64,000 bases of DNA from Nyssa sinensis. Its lineage: Eukaryota > Streptophyta > Magnoliopsida > Cornales > Nyssaceae. Each line of letters begins with the position of its first letter. Positions within the stretch are counted from its first letter, which is position 1. The translations under genes and the position numbers were made by a program. The notes beneath the pieces are model-generated. The model saw only the letters and a list, made by a program, of their open reading frames with translations, was not told where the DNA came from and did no database searches. This document shows, one piece after another, positions 43,927-56,600 of this stretch. The stretch is from the NCBI GenBank assembly GCA_008638375.1, contig VIRR01000480.1, forward strand, positions 434,001 to 498,000. The letters run 5' to 3'.

Positions 43927-44100
43927 ACTAGTATTCTTTTGACTTACAATTGACTTAAGGACATTTTGGTCATTTGACATTTCTACAGGTCTTATATTTT
44001 TCAGGACCCCGTCTCGTATAACGAACTTTACCATTGGATCTAAAAGGTCCAAAATAGTAAATTTATACTATTCACTTGATTAATTTGAAATATGTGAAAA
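43927..44100. repeat. LTR-like fragment
   Basis: The segment GGACATTTTGGTCATTTGAC and the following CAGGACCCCGTCTCGTATAA and CTTTACCATTGGATC match the GGACCCCGTCTCGTAAAACG / CTCACCATTGGTCTC segment of the LTRs at 47510 and 53330, so it is a diverged piece of the same superfamily. Confidence 0.55.
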
Positions 44101-46132
44101 TTAATTTAATTAATTAAGTGTAATAATAATATATACTATTTAAATAAATTATACTAAGTAAACTATCGAAACGTGTATCTACTAAGTTAACTCCAGGAGA
44201 TATAACTTGGTGATTTTAATAATATTGTGATAATGACTAAGTTATTATATATGAAGTCCTGAAACACTGATATTGTGATATTATGGTTAACTTAGTCAAT
44301 ATTATTAATTAAAACTTATAATATTGTGTACCAATTTGTGATTTACTATTGCATTTGTAATCATATTGATATTAAGAAAAAATATTATTAGATCAAACAT
44401 GCTTATTCCTTGTTTGGTAAAAGAAATATATTATTAGATCAAAACATATTTAACTTGGTCAGAGTCATTTACTAAGATTATTACCAAAATTACTTTACAA
44501 GTCAAGGAGTTTTTTAATCTGAACCGTACAAAATTTAATAACCCAATAGATTATAATAAATATAAAGATAAAACCGAGTTTAAAATTGAAAAGAAGAACA
44601 TAACACCTAGTTCAATACATTGGCTATTAATATTAGGTTATACAATTGATTTTAACATGATGCAGTATCACTTTTTAACATAATGGAGTATTACTTTTTA
44701 ATGACAAAATTTTATGGTAATCACCATTGGCTATTAATAATTTTAAGGAGTAATTTTAATATATTACCTATTATATATATTATGATACGGAAAGATGTAA
44801 AATTTTGTTCCTTTTCAATTTGTTGCTATTTCTTTACTATATGAACAGCTTAAGCCCTAAAGAAGAAAGAAGTATGGAGATAGATAAGCTTTGATTAAGA
44901 CATACCTACCTTTTCCGTAGAGCTAGCCCAAGAAAAAGGATGTCAAACCGTTGTCTTCTTCTCTAGGTTTTAATTATGAAACAGTCACTTTTTTAATCTC
45001 TTTCATGGGTCCCCTTATCTCTTGTCTCTGTCTCTGGTCCACCTTTTGGACGTATGAACTACCACCACAAGCCCTTTCATGCATGCTTTTTTGGAATGAC
45101 AATGGAGTCGGTTTGGGATAGAAAGTCCTTCCTCAATCCCAATACCGCTAAAGAAATCTCTTATGGAATGGAATGGGTCCTCTCGAAGTACTCATTTATT
45201 TATATATTTTATTAGATTAATTATAATTAACACGTTCAAAGAAGAAATTATTTTAAAAGCAGATATATGAATGTTGTTAGAGAATTAAAATGATATTATA
45301 TCCTTTTATAGATGTATAACCCTATCAAATTTGTGTATACTTTCAATATGGAATGTATTATATCCTTTTATAAATATTGGCTACGTTAAACAAAAACTCA
45401 TTTATTATTTTCTTTAATGTAATTGGGACGGGTAAAGGTATGTTGATATTTTCATCCTAAATCTACAGGAGTTTACATAACTTTTTCAAACTCGTCTCAT
45501 TAGATATGGAGCACATCGAGTTTTAACTAATCAGGTTCAATTACCATTCTTTTCCTTTCTTCATTCTAACGCGGTACAAAAACGTGAAATGGTATTGAAC
45601 ATGTCAAATTTCTTAAATTTTAGTAATATAGGGATTACTCGCCCAATAACAAAAGAAATCTATAAATTCAAAATTTAATATATAATTGATAAAATTGAAA
45701 AATAAAAATCAGTTTACATAATATTTAAAAAGTTAAAAGACTACAAATATGAATAAGAAATTACTAAATGCTATATTAGTACTAATCCGAATAAAAAACA
45801 AAAAAATAAATAAATGATATTTTTTTCTTCAATCATTTCAAATCAACAAAAATTTGAAAAGTGAAAAATCACTTGCTCTACATCACCTTCAAATGGGCGT
45901 GGTTTGACTTTTGCTGGAGAAGATGATATAATTGTATGATCATTATGTGTATGCCATATATTCACTAATCTTTTTCTTATCTCCAGTCTGCGTATATGGG
46001 GGATTTATATTGATAAAATTGCATGTAATTATTCAATTAGGTGGAGGATGGTGTGTCCAATCAAAGATATATGGGATTTCTAATGTATCTGATTGATGTT
46101 AACTCTGTAATTAGTACTTTGTCATGGGCATA
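44101..46132. other. AT-rich non-coding stretch
   Basis: No gene recognised. Contains a truncated copy (about 44480-44622) of the repeat at 7218-7454, fused directly to a second repeat word (ATTGGCTATTAATATTAGG) also seen at 21071. 44800-45180 is less AT-rich but shows no codable homology I can name. Confidence 0.5.
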
Positions 46133-46137
46133 TTGAT
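46133..46137. repeat. Target-site duplication (left) of outer Tekay-like element
   Basis: TTGAT, repeated at 63068-63072. Confidence 0.9.
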
Positions 46138-48872
46138 TGTCACGCCCCGAATTTCCGACCGAACCCGGGGCGCGAGTAACGAGACAGAAAATAAAATAAA
46201 TAAAAGGACAAAAGTAATTAAATTCACTAAGCATGCATCCATCATCATCCATACATAAAATAACATCGAATACATTGTTCATCAGTCATTCGGGCTTAAG
46301 CCCTTACATAACAAAATACGAGTCTCATGGATCACAAATACATCACGTGCTTCGCCCTCTCAGGGCATCACTAAGTCTCATGTGGCTGGAGGATCCTCAT
46401 CTGAAAATGTTGCCCACGAATGGGTCAGCACAACTGCTGGTATGATGAAACGCTAATGCCAGAAATAAAGCTAAGACGTGGCATGTGCAAAGTGTACATT
46501 TATTTCTAAATGACATTCAAGCATCGCAGTATATATATGAATGGTATGCGTGACACACCCATGCACAACTCTATGCCGCACCCACGCACCCATGTCTCAT
46601 TTACGGGTACTCCCCGATGGCATGAAGTACCAATGCAATGGCCGATTTTGGGTTTTTCACCACAGGATCTACACCCTCATAATGCAAAGCACCATGTGCT
46701 TACCCACACTATGTTCTCAAGAAATTCGTCATATGCCAATATGCCAATGCAATCTCAATGAACATGAATCTCAATAAGATATAACATGCTCGGACAATAA
46801 GAAGTAAATCACTAATCGGTTCTGTATACATGCATATCTCATATGTTCGTACATCATGATTCATGTTCTTCACTTTATTAATTTGCAAGTAACACATAAC
46901 ATGTGAGCAACCAATTCCAAATAAACAGGTAAACACATTACAGATAAACACATACAGCATTCCAGTCATTCACAAATATTCCTAACTTAACTTCATTTCT
47001 AACACTAGCAAAACACCATACCTGATGGGTTGGTATCAACCCTAGAAGATCGTGAACTATATGTAACTGAACGGGTGGATGAAAATGTAGGAGATCAGAT
47101 CGCCTCCTCCTGTCCTGTCAGCGTCCCTAAAAGTAGAAATTACAACTCAGTCCATTGTTGTTTGAATTTATGCTATTCATCAAATTTTATGTCTTTAAAT
47201 TCATAGGTTTCTATTCTACTAAATTAAACTCTACTATTGGTTTTAGAACGTTTAAGAAAGTAAGTCTAGGTTTTCGTAGAACTCAATTCGGACACCTGGG
47301 TTGAAAAGGGCAAAACAGTCATTTTGCACTTTACACGTGTCCTTACATTTCGTGACCTCTTTTCACAAATCGGACTCCACGGTTGAGTCCGAAATGTTCG
47401 AGATAATAGAATTCTACTATTTGTTTATCTAATTCGGAGTTCGTTTGACTGTGTTTCAATCTAGGGGCATTTTAGTAATTTTAAGGGTTACTACGGGTCT
47501 TTTATTTTTCGGGACCCCGTCTCGTAAAACGGACCTCACCATTGGTCTCGGAATAGTCGAGATAGTCAAAATACACTAATGACTTGTCTCATTTGGACTC
47601 CGGGATGTTTTTGAATATTTAATTAATTAAATTAATTTAATTAAATAATTAATTAATTAATTTAATTAATATTTTATTAATAATTTAATCAGGTGGGTCA
47701 AAGTGTAATTTCTAACAGTTGGGGGTCAATTCGTAATTTCTGAAAGTTCAGGTTAAGGTTCAAATTCAAAAGGTTCAAATTCAAAGGTTTAAATTCTAAA
47801 AGGTTCAAATTCAATTAATTTAAAACAGTGGCTGACACGTGGCAGGGGCGATCCACGCCTGCCCCGATCCGGACCCGATCCGACCCGGGACCCGACCCGG
47901 CAGACCCCCTTCTCCCCCCCGTTTTTCCGGCGGAGCTCCGGTCACCCTCTCCGGCGCCGGTGACCGGATTTTCAGAAAAATCAAGTTTTTAAACTTGATT
48001 TTTATGGCGTTTTCGAAGCCCCTTTTAATTCTAAACTATTCTAAAACGTTTTTGGAGTATTTTAATATCGTTTTGAAGCTTCCAATCACGGTGAAAACCC
48101 AGATTTTTCCCCCACGGCCGTGACCTGCACCTCCATTTTTCTCCCTCATTTCTCAACCGTTTTCTATCATTTTTGTTGCATTTTAATCCTCACACTATGC
48201 TCTACAAGGTTCGATAATTTAAATCAATTGAAATGCTCTAAAATAAATCGAAACAGAAGTGACCCACTTACAAGTTTTTCGGCCGTTTCTCTCTCTAGCC
48301 GTGTCCTCCTTCTCCCTCTTGCTCCGAGCTCGAACCAGGTCTCTAACCCTCCTTCAGAGCTCTGTTTCTCTCCCTCTTTTCTGCTTCTTTCCTTCTCTTC
48401 CTTTCCACCCGAGACACTCCCTTTATTTTCTTCACTCTCTCTCTCTATATCTCTCTCTCTCCCTCTCTCTCTCTCTCTCTCCCCAAGACCAACCACCCTC
48501 TGCCCACTTCTGCACTCTCCCACTCCCTGAATCCCACTCACACACACAACCTCACCCATACCCCTTTGAGTGTGTAACACTCAAAGTCACACACATACAC
48601 ACACACGGTTACACACACATACACACACTGTTCTACACCCATTTATATATACATATACACACATATAATCACACATTTATTTATATACACTCATATAATT
48701 TTTTTACACATTTTATACATACATACAAATAATAAAAAAAAGAATTTTAATTTTCCATACACATATATCCAACATTAATAATAATAATAATGATAATAAT
48801 AATAATAAAATTAATTAATTAACAATTGCAGAATAATAAATAAATAAAAAAAAAATTTTCCATGTTATAACA
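46138..48872 (-). repeat. 3' LTR of the outer element
   Basis: TGTCACGCCCCGAATTTCCG to TTCCATGTTATAACA, 2735 bp. It includes the ATGGCCGATTTTGGG block (46640), a perfect GGGCTTAAGCCC palindrome (46291-46302), an ACCCG-rich tract (47866-47902), a CCGG-rich block (47930-47970), CT and CA microsatellites, and TAA tracts. Confidence 0.93.
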
Positions 48873-48887
48873 TCCTTCCCTCCTTAC
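48873..48887 (-). other. Polypurine tract of the outer element
   Basis: Minus strand GTAAGGAGGGAAGGA directly abutting the 3' LTR; primes plus-strand DNA synthesis. Identical to the tract of the inner element. Confidence 0.85.
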
Positions 48888-48937
48888 AAAAATTTCGTCC
48901 CGAAATTTAAAATAACATAGAACCAAAAGAAAATACA

Positions 48938-49555
48938 TTACTGATCAAACAACTCAGGGTACCTAACTCGAACCTCGGCCTCACGCTCCCACGTAGCCTC
49001 CTCAACCCCATGATGGTTCCAACGAACCTTGACCAAAGGGATGGTCCTGCCTCGCAAAACCTGGTCCCTCGAGTCCAATATCTCTACGGGTCTCTGGTCA
49101 TAGGAAGCATCCCCCTCTAACTGAAGATCTACCCAGTCAAGTACATGTGAGGGGTCGGGGTGGTACTTCCTCAGCATAGATACATGGAAGACGTCATAAA
49201 TCCCAGATAGCTGTGGTGGTAAGGCTAGCTTATAAGCCACCTCACCAACTCTCCCAAGTATCTCAAAAGGATCTATGAATCGTGGCGATAGCTTCCCACC
49301 GCGCCCAAATCTCCTCAAACCTCGTCTGGGAGTTACCTTGAGGAACACATGGTCCCTCACCTCAAATACTAAGGGTCGCCGTCTCCTATCTGCATAACTC
49401 CTCTGGCGGCTCTGGGCTGACAACAATCGCTGTCTGATCACCTGTATCTTGTCCGTGGTCTCACGAACAATATCAGGTCCTAAGGCAGCTGTCTCTCCCA
49501 CCTCGGTCCAACATACCGGGGGACCGCTAGCTATGGTTGCAGACAACTCTACCAA
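48938..49555 (-). CDS. Integrase C-terminal domain with chromodomain (partial pol)
   Basis: Open 205-codon frame matching residues from about 1440 to the end of the inner element's polyprotein with few changes. It covers the integrase tail (GDH-type motif, here VRDHVFLKV), the [14 protein letters not shown] stretch (here [11 protein letters not shown]), and the chromodomain [16 protein letters not shown] through [16 protein letters not shown], ending at the normal stop. Chromodomains of this clade are thought to direct integration to heterochromatin. The first 11 codons arise from a rearranged join, so the methionine is probably fortuitous and no intact integrase can be made. Whether the fragment is expressed is unknown. 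Confidence 0.6.
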   Translation of the reverse strand: MVELSATIASGPPVCWTEVGETAALGPDIVRETTDKIQVIRQRLLSAQSRQRSYADRRRRPLVFEVRDHVFLKVTPRRGLRRFGRGGKLSPRFIDPFEILGRVGEVAYKLALPPQLSGIYDVFHVSMLRKYHPDPSHVLDWVDLQLEGDASYDQRPVEILDSRDQVLRGRTIPLVKVRWNHHGVEEATWEREAEVRVRYPELFDQ

Positions 49556-50097
49556 AGCAAGGTGATCCCCTCAGCTATCCCTGAAGTCCATAACGCAGTC
49601 TCTACGCATGTCCTCTAGGATCTGAATGGTACACCCTGACTGACCATCAGTCCGGGAACGACAGGTAGCACCAAACTTAGCTGAGTCCCTAAGGCTGTCT
49701 GAAGGCTCTGCCAAAACCGGGCAGTGAAACGTGGGTTCCTATCTCATGAATCAAAGAAAAACATCTCCCTCAGAAGTATACACCGCCTCTCTTTCCCTGT
49801 AGCAGTCTATGCTCGTCTAAAGTGTAAATAACCGATCTATCTCCAGCATAATACCAATACTAGACGCATCAAATAAGCTGAAAAATCTAAATAAGGTATG
49901 TGGTCAGCCATCTCCATCGAGTAATCTCTACAGATTCTTGTAAGCATCATTCTATCCCTAACATCATGTCAACATAGTAAATATGAATGAATGAGATGCA
50001 CTATGATCTATCAATATGCTAGTCCATAAACTAAACACAAGGAAAAATGTACCTCAAGGCTCTGAAGGTCCAAAAAGGATAGATGACTCTAGGCTGA
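49556..50097 (-). pseudogene. Fused integrase and protease remnants
   Basis: 49556-49750 corresponds to the integrase core around the catalytic glutamate (54300-54530 of the inner element). At about 49752 the homology jumps to the protease region (56690-57000 of the inner element), so about 2.1 kb spanning the rest of protease, RT, RNase H and the integrase N-terminus has been deleted. The protease active site reads L-I-D-H-S-A-S where the inner copy has L-I-D-S-G-A-S, so the glycine after the catalytic aspartate-serine is gone, and stops and shifts surround it. Confidence 0.75.
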
Positions 50098-50967
50098 CTA
50101 CTGCATAACGCCACTCTGGGTGGTCTGGTCCTGCCTATCACTCCTCTCGCTGAGAGTCCTGGCACTCAATACTGTAGGTGCATGCTGAAAATACGGTGTC
50201 GGAGGTCCCTGACCCAATAGTGGTCGTGGCAGAGGAACTTGGGTACACTGCTGGAAATGTGGCTCTCCTAAGTCCTGGGAAATCGGCCTCTGAGGACAGT
50301 TGGCCCTGACATGGCCAGTCTGGTGGCATACAAAACAAAGTCGTGGAGTCCCCTGTCCTTGACCCTGTGCTGGTGATGAAAATGACTCCTGACTAGGCTC
50401 GATCCTTTGTCTCAGGCTGGGATCCCTCAAAGGACAAGTGGCCATCTTGTGGCCAGGCTGTCTACAACAAAAACAAGTAATGGTCCCTTGGGATGCGGAG
50501 GTGGATATGGAAGAAACACCAGTCCTAAACCTCTTCGGTGGTCTCCCACCTGTGCGAGTCTGGGCGGGTATAGATATCTGTGTAGAAGAAGCACGAGCTC
50601 GAAACCTCTTCAATGGCCTCTTACCAGTGTATACCGGGGTAGACCTAGGGATCTGTGCTGGAGTTACCCCGCTCTGGGTCTGGGGCTCTCTAACTCCTCT
50701 AAGCTCAGCCAACTCTGTCTCAGCCCTGACCGCTCTCGTCACTACCTCCTGTATAGTGTGAAAGCATTCTCGCATAATGGTCGCTATGTCCCCAGAACCA
50801 CTAGTCTGCCCTACCTCCACTGGAGCAGGTGTAAAAGTGACGGCCTCCTCAACTGCAACATCTGTCGAAGCAGCAGCTCGGGGCCAACTATGCCACGGTG
50901 GTGCAGTGGTCCTAGGCTCATCGTGTCCAGGTGGTATAGGTCTGGGAGTGGCTTGTCTTGGTGGCAT
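50098..50967 (-). CDS. Shortened gag with two zinc knuckles (outer element)
   Basis: Open frame of 289 codons from the ATG at 50967 (MPPRQATPRPIPPG), the position equivalent to the inner element's start; the frame is also open upstream to 51129. It keeps the N-terminal proline-rich part, then jumps in frame from MRECFHTIQE to VVTRAVRAETELAELRGV, omitting the capsid-like gag core (inner residues about 125-295). It then keeps both zinc knuckles (C-F-C-C-R-Q-P-G-H-K-M-A-T-C and C-F-V-C-H-Q-T-G-H-V-R-A-N-C). The knuckles would bind the element's RNA. Without the core it should not build particles alone. Could be expressed; there is no direct evidence. Confidence 0.65.
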   Translation of the reverse strand: MPPRQATPRPIPPGHDEPRTTAPPWHSWPRAAASTDVAVEEAVTFTPAPVEVGQTSGSGDIATIMRECFHTIQEVVTRAVRAETELAELRGVREPQTQSGVTPAQIPRSTPVYTGKRPLKRFRARASSTQISIPAQTRTGGRPPKRFRTGVSSISTSASQGTITCFCCRQPGHKMATCPLRDPSLRQRIEPSQESFSSPAQGQGQGTPRLCFVCHQTGHVRANCPQRPISQDLGEPHFQQCTQVPLPRPLLGQGPPTPYFQHAPTVLSARTLSERSDRQDQTTQSGVMQ

Positions 50968-51566
50968 ATCTACAAGTTCAAAGAAAAGAAGAATTAATCC
51001 CCCATCTTTTAGACACTTGTTTGGAAAGAACATTAAGTAGGTACCTGTCAACACTTCACCATTTTGAAGTAACAACCATAATACGTCATGACACACTTGC
51101 CTAATCGATACCTCCATAACTAATGTCAATCACCACTACCCGTTGGTTATACGGAACAATTTACACCGAGTTCTAACATAGCCCTTCTACTAAGAAGGAT
51201 TTTATCTAAACAATGTAACACCCGTATACTTAAACAGTTGAACACTAGTAAGGTTTAACTCCCAGTGAACACTATCCAAACAATACATCTCTCCACAACC
51301 GGGGTTTAACACAAGAACATCTTTAAAAATCTAAAGAGAAACACTCTAAGTATCCATCTATATACAAAAGGGTTCCACAAGTCCAAAAGAAAAATTCAAT
51401 ATCACTTTTTCACGTAATCACAATAAGGCATGCATTAAGACACATAATCACGTAGCACATAAAGTCCTATCACATGTTGCTAACAGTTCACACTAAGTCT
51501 CATTCTCTTCTCTAGGGTCTCATGGTGTTAAACAACACCCCACAGTCTCTAGGTATTCGAACCTAT

Positions 51567-51578
51567 GCTCTGATACCA
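51567..51578 (-). other. Primer-binding site of the outer element
   Basis: Minus strand TGGTATCAGAGC, a perfect complement of the 3' end of initiator-methionine tRNA, three bases inside the 5' LTR border at 51582. Confidence 0.92.
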
Positions 51579-51581
51579 CGT

Positions 51582-51878
51582 TGTCACGCCCCGAATTTCC
51601 GACCGAACCCGGGGCGCGAGTAACGAGACAGAAAATAAAATAAATAAAAGGACAAAAGTAATTAAATTCACTAAGCATGCATCCATCATCATCCATACAT
51701 AAAATAACATCGAATACATTGTTCATCAGTCATTCGGGCTTAAGCCCTTACATAACAAAATACGAGTCTCATGGATCACAAATACATCACGTGCTTCGCC
51801 CTCTCAGGGCATCACTAAGTCTCATGTGGCTGGAGGATCCTCATCTGAAAATGTTGCCCACGAATGGGTCAGCACAAC
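51582..51878 (-). repeat. 5' LTR of the outer element, part 1
   Basis: The first 297 bp of the right-hand LTR, equal to 46138-46434. The LTR is cut here by the inner element and resumes at 60630. Confidence 0.93.
51874..51878. repeat. Target-site duplication (left) of the inner element
   Basis: ACAAC, repeated at 60625-60629. The uninterrupted copy at 46430-46434 has it once. Confidence 0.93.
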
Positions 51879-53491
51879 TGTCACGCCCCAAATTCCAGTG
51901 AACCCGAGGCGTGAGTAACGAGACAAAAAGAAATAAAATAATAAAGGAATAAAAGATATTTAAGGACGATCTCATACATTCCACATGCTGTTTTGATACA
52001 TACATAAGGTCTGGTCCATTGGTTCACAACATACAAAATAAAATACAGTCTCGGGCTTATGCCCTTACACAATATCAAAAACGCCCCTTGGGTCCAACAT
52101 AATCCCCAATCAGACCGTCTCTATGTCTCGTACAGCTGGGACATCATCTGAAATGTTTGCCCCACTAAAGGGGTCAGCTCAACATGCTGGTACAATATAA
52201 TGCTAATGCAAGAAACAAAACTAAGGTCGTGGCATGTGCAAGTGTACAGTTATTTCTATACGGCATTCGATATCATGATGGCAGTATATAAACAGTACAC
52301 AGTATATGAGTAGTATGCGTGACACACCCATGCAACTCTATGCCACCCATGTCTCATGATACGGTCATTCTCCGCTGGCATGAGTACCGCCACTTATGTC
52401 TCGCTTCACGGTCCGGAATCCGTCAGGCTCGCAAGTACCTAATGGCCGATTTTGGGTTTTTCACCACAGGATCTGCACCCTCATAATGCAAAGCACCAAG
52501 TGCTTACCCACGCCATGTCCAAGGAATCACACTATGCCAATATGCTCTGATCTCATCATGTCATAATGCAATCTCAATGATGCATCTCATTCATACATAA
52601 AATATGCTTTCAAGTACATATTTCATAATGTCAACAGTTCTCCAAGCATGTGATTCACACACTACACTAACACATTCAATATACACATAATCATCTTCCA
52701 CATCATCACCCAACATCAGCAAGATAGCATGGAACACATAAGCATGTAAACATTCAAGCAACAAGTGAACAATCAAGGCAGCAAATCAAGTATTCCTAAT
52801 CTTAATTCTATTTCTTACTTAGCACAATATATCGTACCTGTAAATCGATCTCAACTCAAGAAGTGCACTCGAGGTATGGTAGGATCACTGTGAAAATACT
52901 GAAGGTCAGAGCACCTTCTCCTTGCCCTTTCGCGTTCCTATAAGCATAACAGGTAATTCAGTTCATTGTCATTTGAATTTATTCTATTCATCAAATTTTA
53001 TGTTTTTAATTCATAAGTTTTTATTTTGCTAATTTAGACTCCACTATTGAGTCCGGGACGTCGAAGAAACTAAGTTTAGGCTTTCGTAGAATTCAATTCG
53101 GACACCTGGGTTAAAAAGGGCAAAACAGTCATTTTGCACTTTACACGGGTCCTTACATTTTGTGACCTCTTTTCACAAATCGGACCCCACGGTTGAGTCC
53201 GGAATGCTCGAGATAATAATGTTTCACTATTTGTTTACTTATTTCGGAGTTCATTTGACTGTATTTCAATTCAGGGGCATTTTGATAATTTTTTTATATG
53301 TTGCTACGTGTCTTTTATTTTTCGAGACCCCATCTCGTAACACGGACCTCACCATTGGCCTCGGAATGGTCGAGATAGTCAAAATACACTAATGACTTGT
53401 CCCATTTGGACTCCGGATTATTTTAGAATATTTAAATAATTTAATTTTAAACTATATGTATATATACATACACATATATACATACATCATC

Positions 53492-53523
<32 letters not shown>

Positions 53524-53594
53524 AATATTAATAAAATTAATAATAACAACTTGAAAAATTTAATTTATAAAAAAAAAATTTTCAGGTTGTTACA
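51879..53594 (-). repeat. 3' LTR of the inner element
   Basis: TGTCACGCCCCAAATTCCAG to TTCAGGTTGTTACA, 1716 bp. Close to the solo LTR at 16329 at its left, but without the ACCCG/CCGG-rich and CT/CA microsatellite section. Confidence 0.95.
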
Positions 53595-53609
53595 TCCTTC
53601 CCTCCTTAC
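53595..53609 (-). other. Polypurine tract of the inner element
   Basis: Minus strand GTAAGGAGGGAAGGA, adjacent to the 3' LTR. Confidence 0.85.
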
Positions 53610-53657
53610 AGAAATTTCGTCCCGAAATTTAAAATAACTAAGACAAAAGAAAATACA

Positions 53658-56600
53658 TCACTGATCAAATAACTCGGGGTATCTAGCACGGACCTCGGCC
53701 TCACGCTCCCAGGTAGCCTCCTCAACCCCATGATGGTTCCAACGAACCTTGACCAAAGGGATGGTCCTACCTCGCAAAACTTGGTCCCTCGAGTCCAATA
53801 TCTCTACGGGTCTCTGGTCATAGGAAGCGTCCCCCTCTAGCTGAAGATCTACCCAATCGAGTACATGTGAGGGGTCGGGATGGTACTTCCTCAGCATCGA
53901 TACATGGAAGACGTCGTGAACCCCAGATAGCTGTGGTGGTAAGGCTAGCTTATAAGCCACCTCACCAACTCTCCCAAGAATCTCAAAGGGGCCAATAAAC
54001 CGTGGCGACAGCTTCCCACCACGTCCAAATCTCCTCAAGCCCCGTCTGGGAGACACCTTGAGGAACACATGGTCCCCCACCTCAAATGCCAAGGGCCGCC
54101 GCCTCCTATCCGCATAGCTCCTCTGGCGGCTCTGAGCTGTCAATAGACGCTGCCTGATCACCTGTATCTTGTCCGTGGTCTCACGGACTATATCGGGCCC
54201 CAAGGCAGCTGTCTCTCCCACCTCAGTCCAACATACCGGGGAGCGGCACGGCCTACCATACAACGCCTCAAATGGTGCCATCTCTATGCTGGACTGATAG
54301 CTGTTGTTGTAGGCAAACTCGACCAAGGCGAGGTGATCCTCCCAGCTACCCCTGAAATCCATGACACAAGCCCTAAGCATGTCCTCGAGGATCTGAATGG
54401 TACGCTCTGACTGGCCATCGGTCTGGGGGTGAAAGGCAGTACTAAACTGGAGCTGTGTCCCTAAGGCCGTCTGGAGACTCTGCCAAAACCGGGCAGTGAA
54501 ACGTGGGTCCCTATCTGAAACGATGGATACCGGTACCCCATGTAGTCGTACAATCTCTCGAATATACAACCTACTGAGGGTATCTGATGAATCAGTCACT
54601 CTGATAGGCAAGAAGTGAGCAGACTTCGTCAGTCTGTCCACGATAACCCAAACTGCATCATGGCCCCTCGGTGACTTAGGAAGACCCATCACGAAATCCA
54701 TAGTAACGTGCTCCCACTTCCACTCGGCCACCGGCAATGGCTGCAACAATCCCCCAGGTCTCTGGTGCTCAGCCTTCACCTGCTGGCACGTGAGACATCT
54801 CGACACGAACTGCGCCACATCTCTCTTCATCCCCGCCCACCAGTACTGACGGCGCAGATCGTGATACATCTTAGTGCCCCCTGGGTGCACTGCCAGACGT
54901 GAGTGGTGAAAATCTCTAAGGACCTCAGCCCTGAGAGACTCTGGGACAAAAACTCTACCCAAATACCTCAGACTAAGGTCAGAATGCACCGTCCATCCCA
55001 CAAATCCCTCGGGACTAGCAATCCGTACTCTGATCTGATCTGCCTCAACATCTACTAGCTGTGCCTCTATCACTCTAGTCAAAAGGGTGGGCTGTGCACA
55101 TAAGCTGAACAGTGTGGCCTGTCCCTCAAACTCAGCAATATCTAGATCAAACTCGCCAATATCCCCCATCATCTCCCACTCCCTGATGGCAATACTGGCA
55201 ATAGTACCCCTCGACCTCCTGCTGAGTGCATCAGCCACCACATTGGCCCTCCCTGGGTGGTACTGAAGGTCAAAATCATAATCCTCCATGTACTCCATCC
55301 ACCTCCTCTGCCTCAGGTTCAGGTCCTTCTGCGTGAAGATATACCTGAGGCTCTTGTGGTCAGAAAATACCTCGAATCTCTCCCCGTATAAGTAGTGTCG
55401 CCAGCTCTTCAATGCAAAGATGACGGCAGCTAACTCCAAGTCATGTGTGGGGTAGTTCCGCTCATGGTTCTTCAACTGGCGAGAACCGTAGGCTACCACT
55501 CTGCCATCCTGCATCAATACACAACCTAATCCCTCTCGGGAAGCATCACAGTACACAGCATAGCCCACTCCCCTCTCAGGTATGATCAAAACAGGCGCTG
55601 AAGTCAACCTCCTCTTCAGCTCCTGAAAAGACTGCTCACAGTCCTCTGTCCATAAGAATCTGATGCCCTTGCGCGTCAGACGAGTCATCGGCGCGGCAAG
55701 ACGGGAGAAACCCTCCACAAATCGTCGGTAGTATCCGGCCAACCCCAGAAAACTCCGAATCTCAAATACACTGCTCGGTCTCTCCCAGCTCATGACAGCC
55801 TCAATCTTGGAGGGATCCACAGATACCCCTCCACTAGATACTACATGTCCCAAGAACTGTACCTCTCGAAGCCAGAACTCACACTTCGAGAACTTGGCAA
55901 ATAGCCGATGCTCTCTCAAAATCTGTAGTACAGTCCTCAAATGATAGGCATGCACATCCTCAGCAGGTGAATACACTAAGATGTCATCTACAAATACCAC
56001 GACGAACTGATCCAGGTAAGGACTGAAAATGCGGTGCATCAAGTCCATGAATGCCGCTGGGGCATTCGTCACTCCAAAGGGCATGACCACAAACTCGTAG
56101 TGACCATAGCGAGTGCGGAAGGCTGTCTTCGCTATGTCCTCCTCCCTGACCCTCAACTGGTGGTAACCCGATCTAAGATCAATCTTCGAGAAGCATCTCG
56201 AACCTCTCAGCTGATCAAATAAATCGTCGATCCTCGGCAACGGGTACTTATTCTTGATAGTAACCCGGTTCAGCCTCCTGTAATCTACACATAGTCGTAG
56301 TGTCCCGTCTTTCTTCTTCGCGAACAGTGCCGAGGCACCCCACGGAGAAGTGCTAGGACGGATAAACCCCTTCCGCTGTAGATCAGTCAACTGCTCCCTC
56401 AGCTCTCTCAACTCAGCTGGAGCCATGCGGTAAGGTGGTATGGAAACAGGTGTAGTACCAGGAATGAGCTCTATAGTGAACTCGATCTCTCGTCTAGGGG
56501 GTAGACAAATCAAGTCACTCGGAAAGACGTCGGGGAACTCATCCACGACTGGGGGTAACACAATCTCTGTAGTCTCAAAATCACCCGCAATCATACTAGC

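Noticed and set aside
44870..45200. Possible gene promoter or exon
   Set aside because: Base composition is less AT-rich, but no ORF, splice pattern or homology could be recognised.
48259..48732. 157-codon ORF (duplicated at 62454-62927) and its minus-strand 118-codon partner
   Set aside because: CT/CA microsatellite translation within the outer LTR; duplicated only because the LTR is.
50407..50997. 196-codon plus-strand ORF
   Set aside because: Exact antisense shadow of the shortened gag frame on the minus strand.
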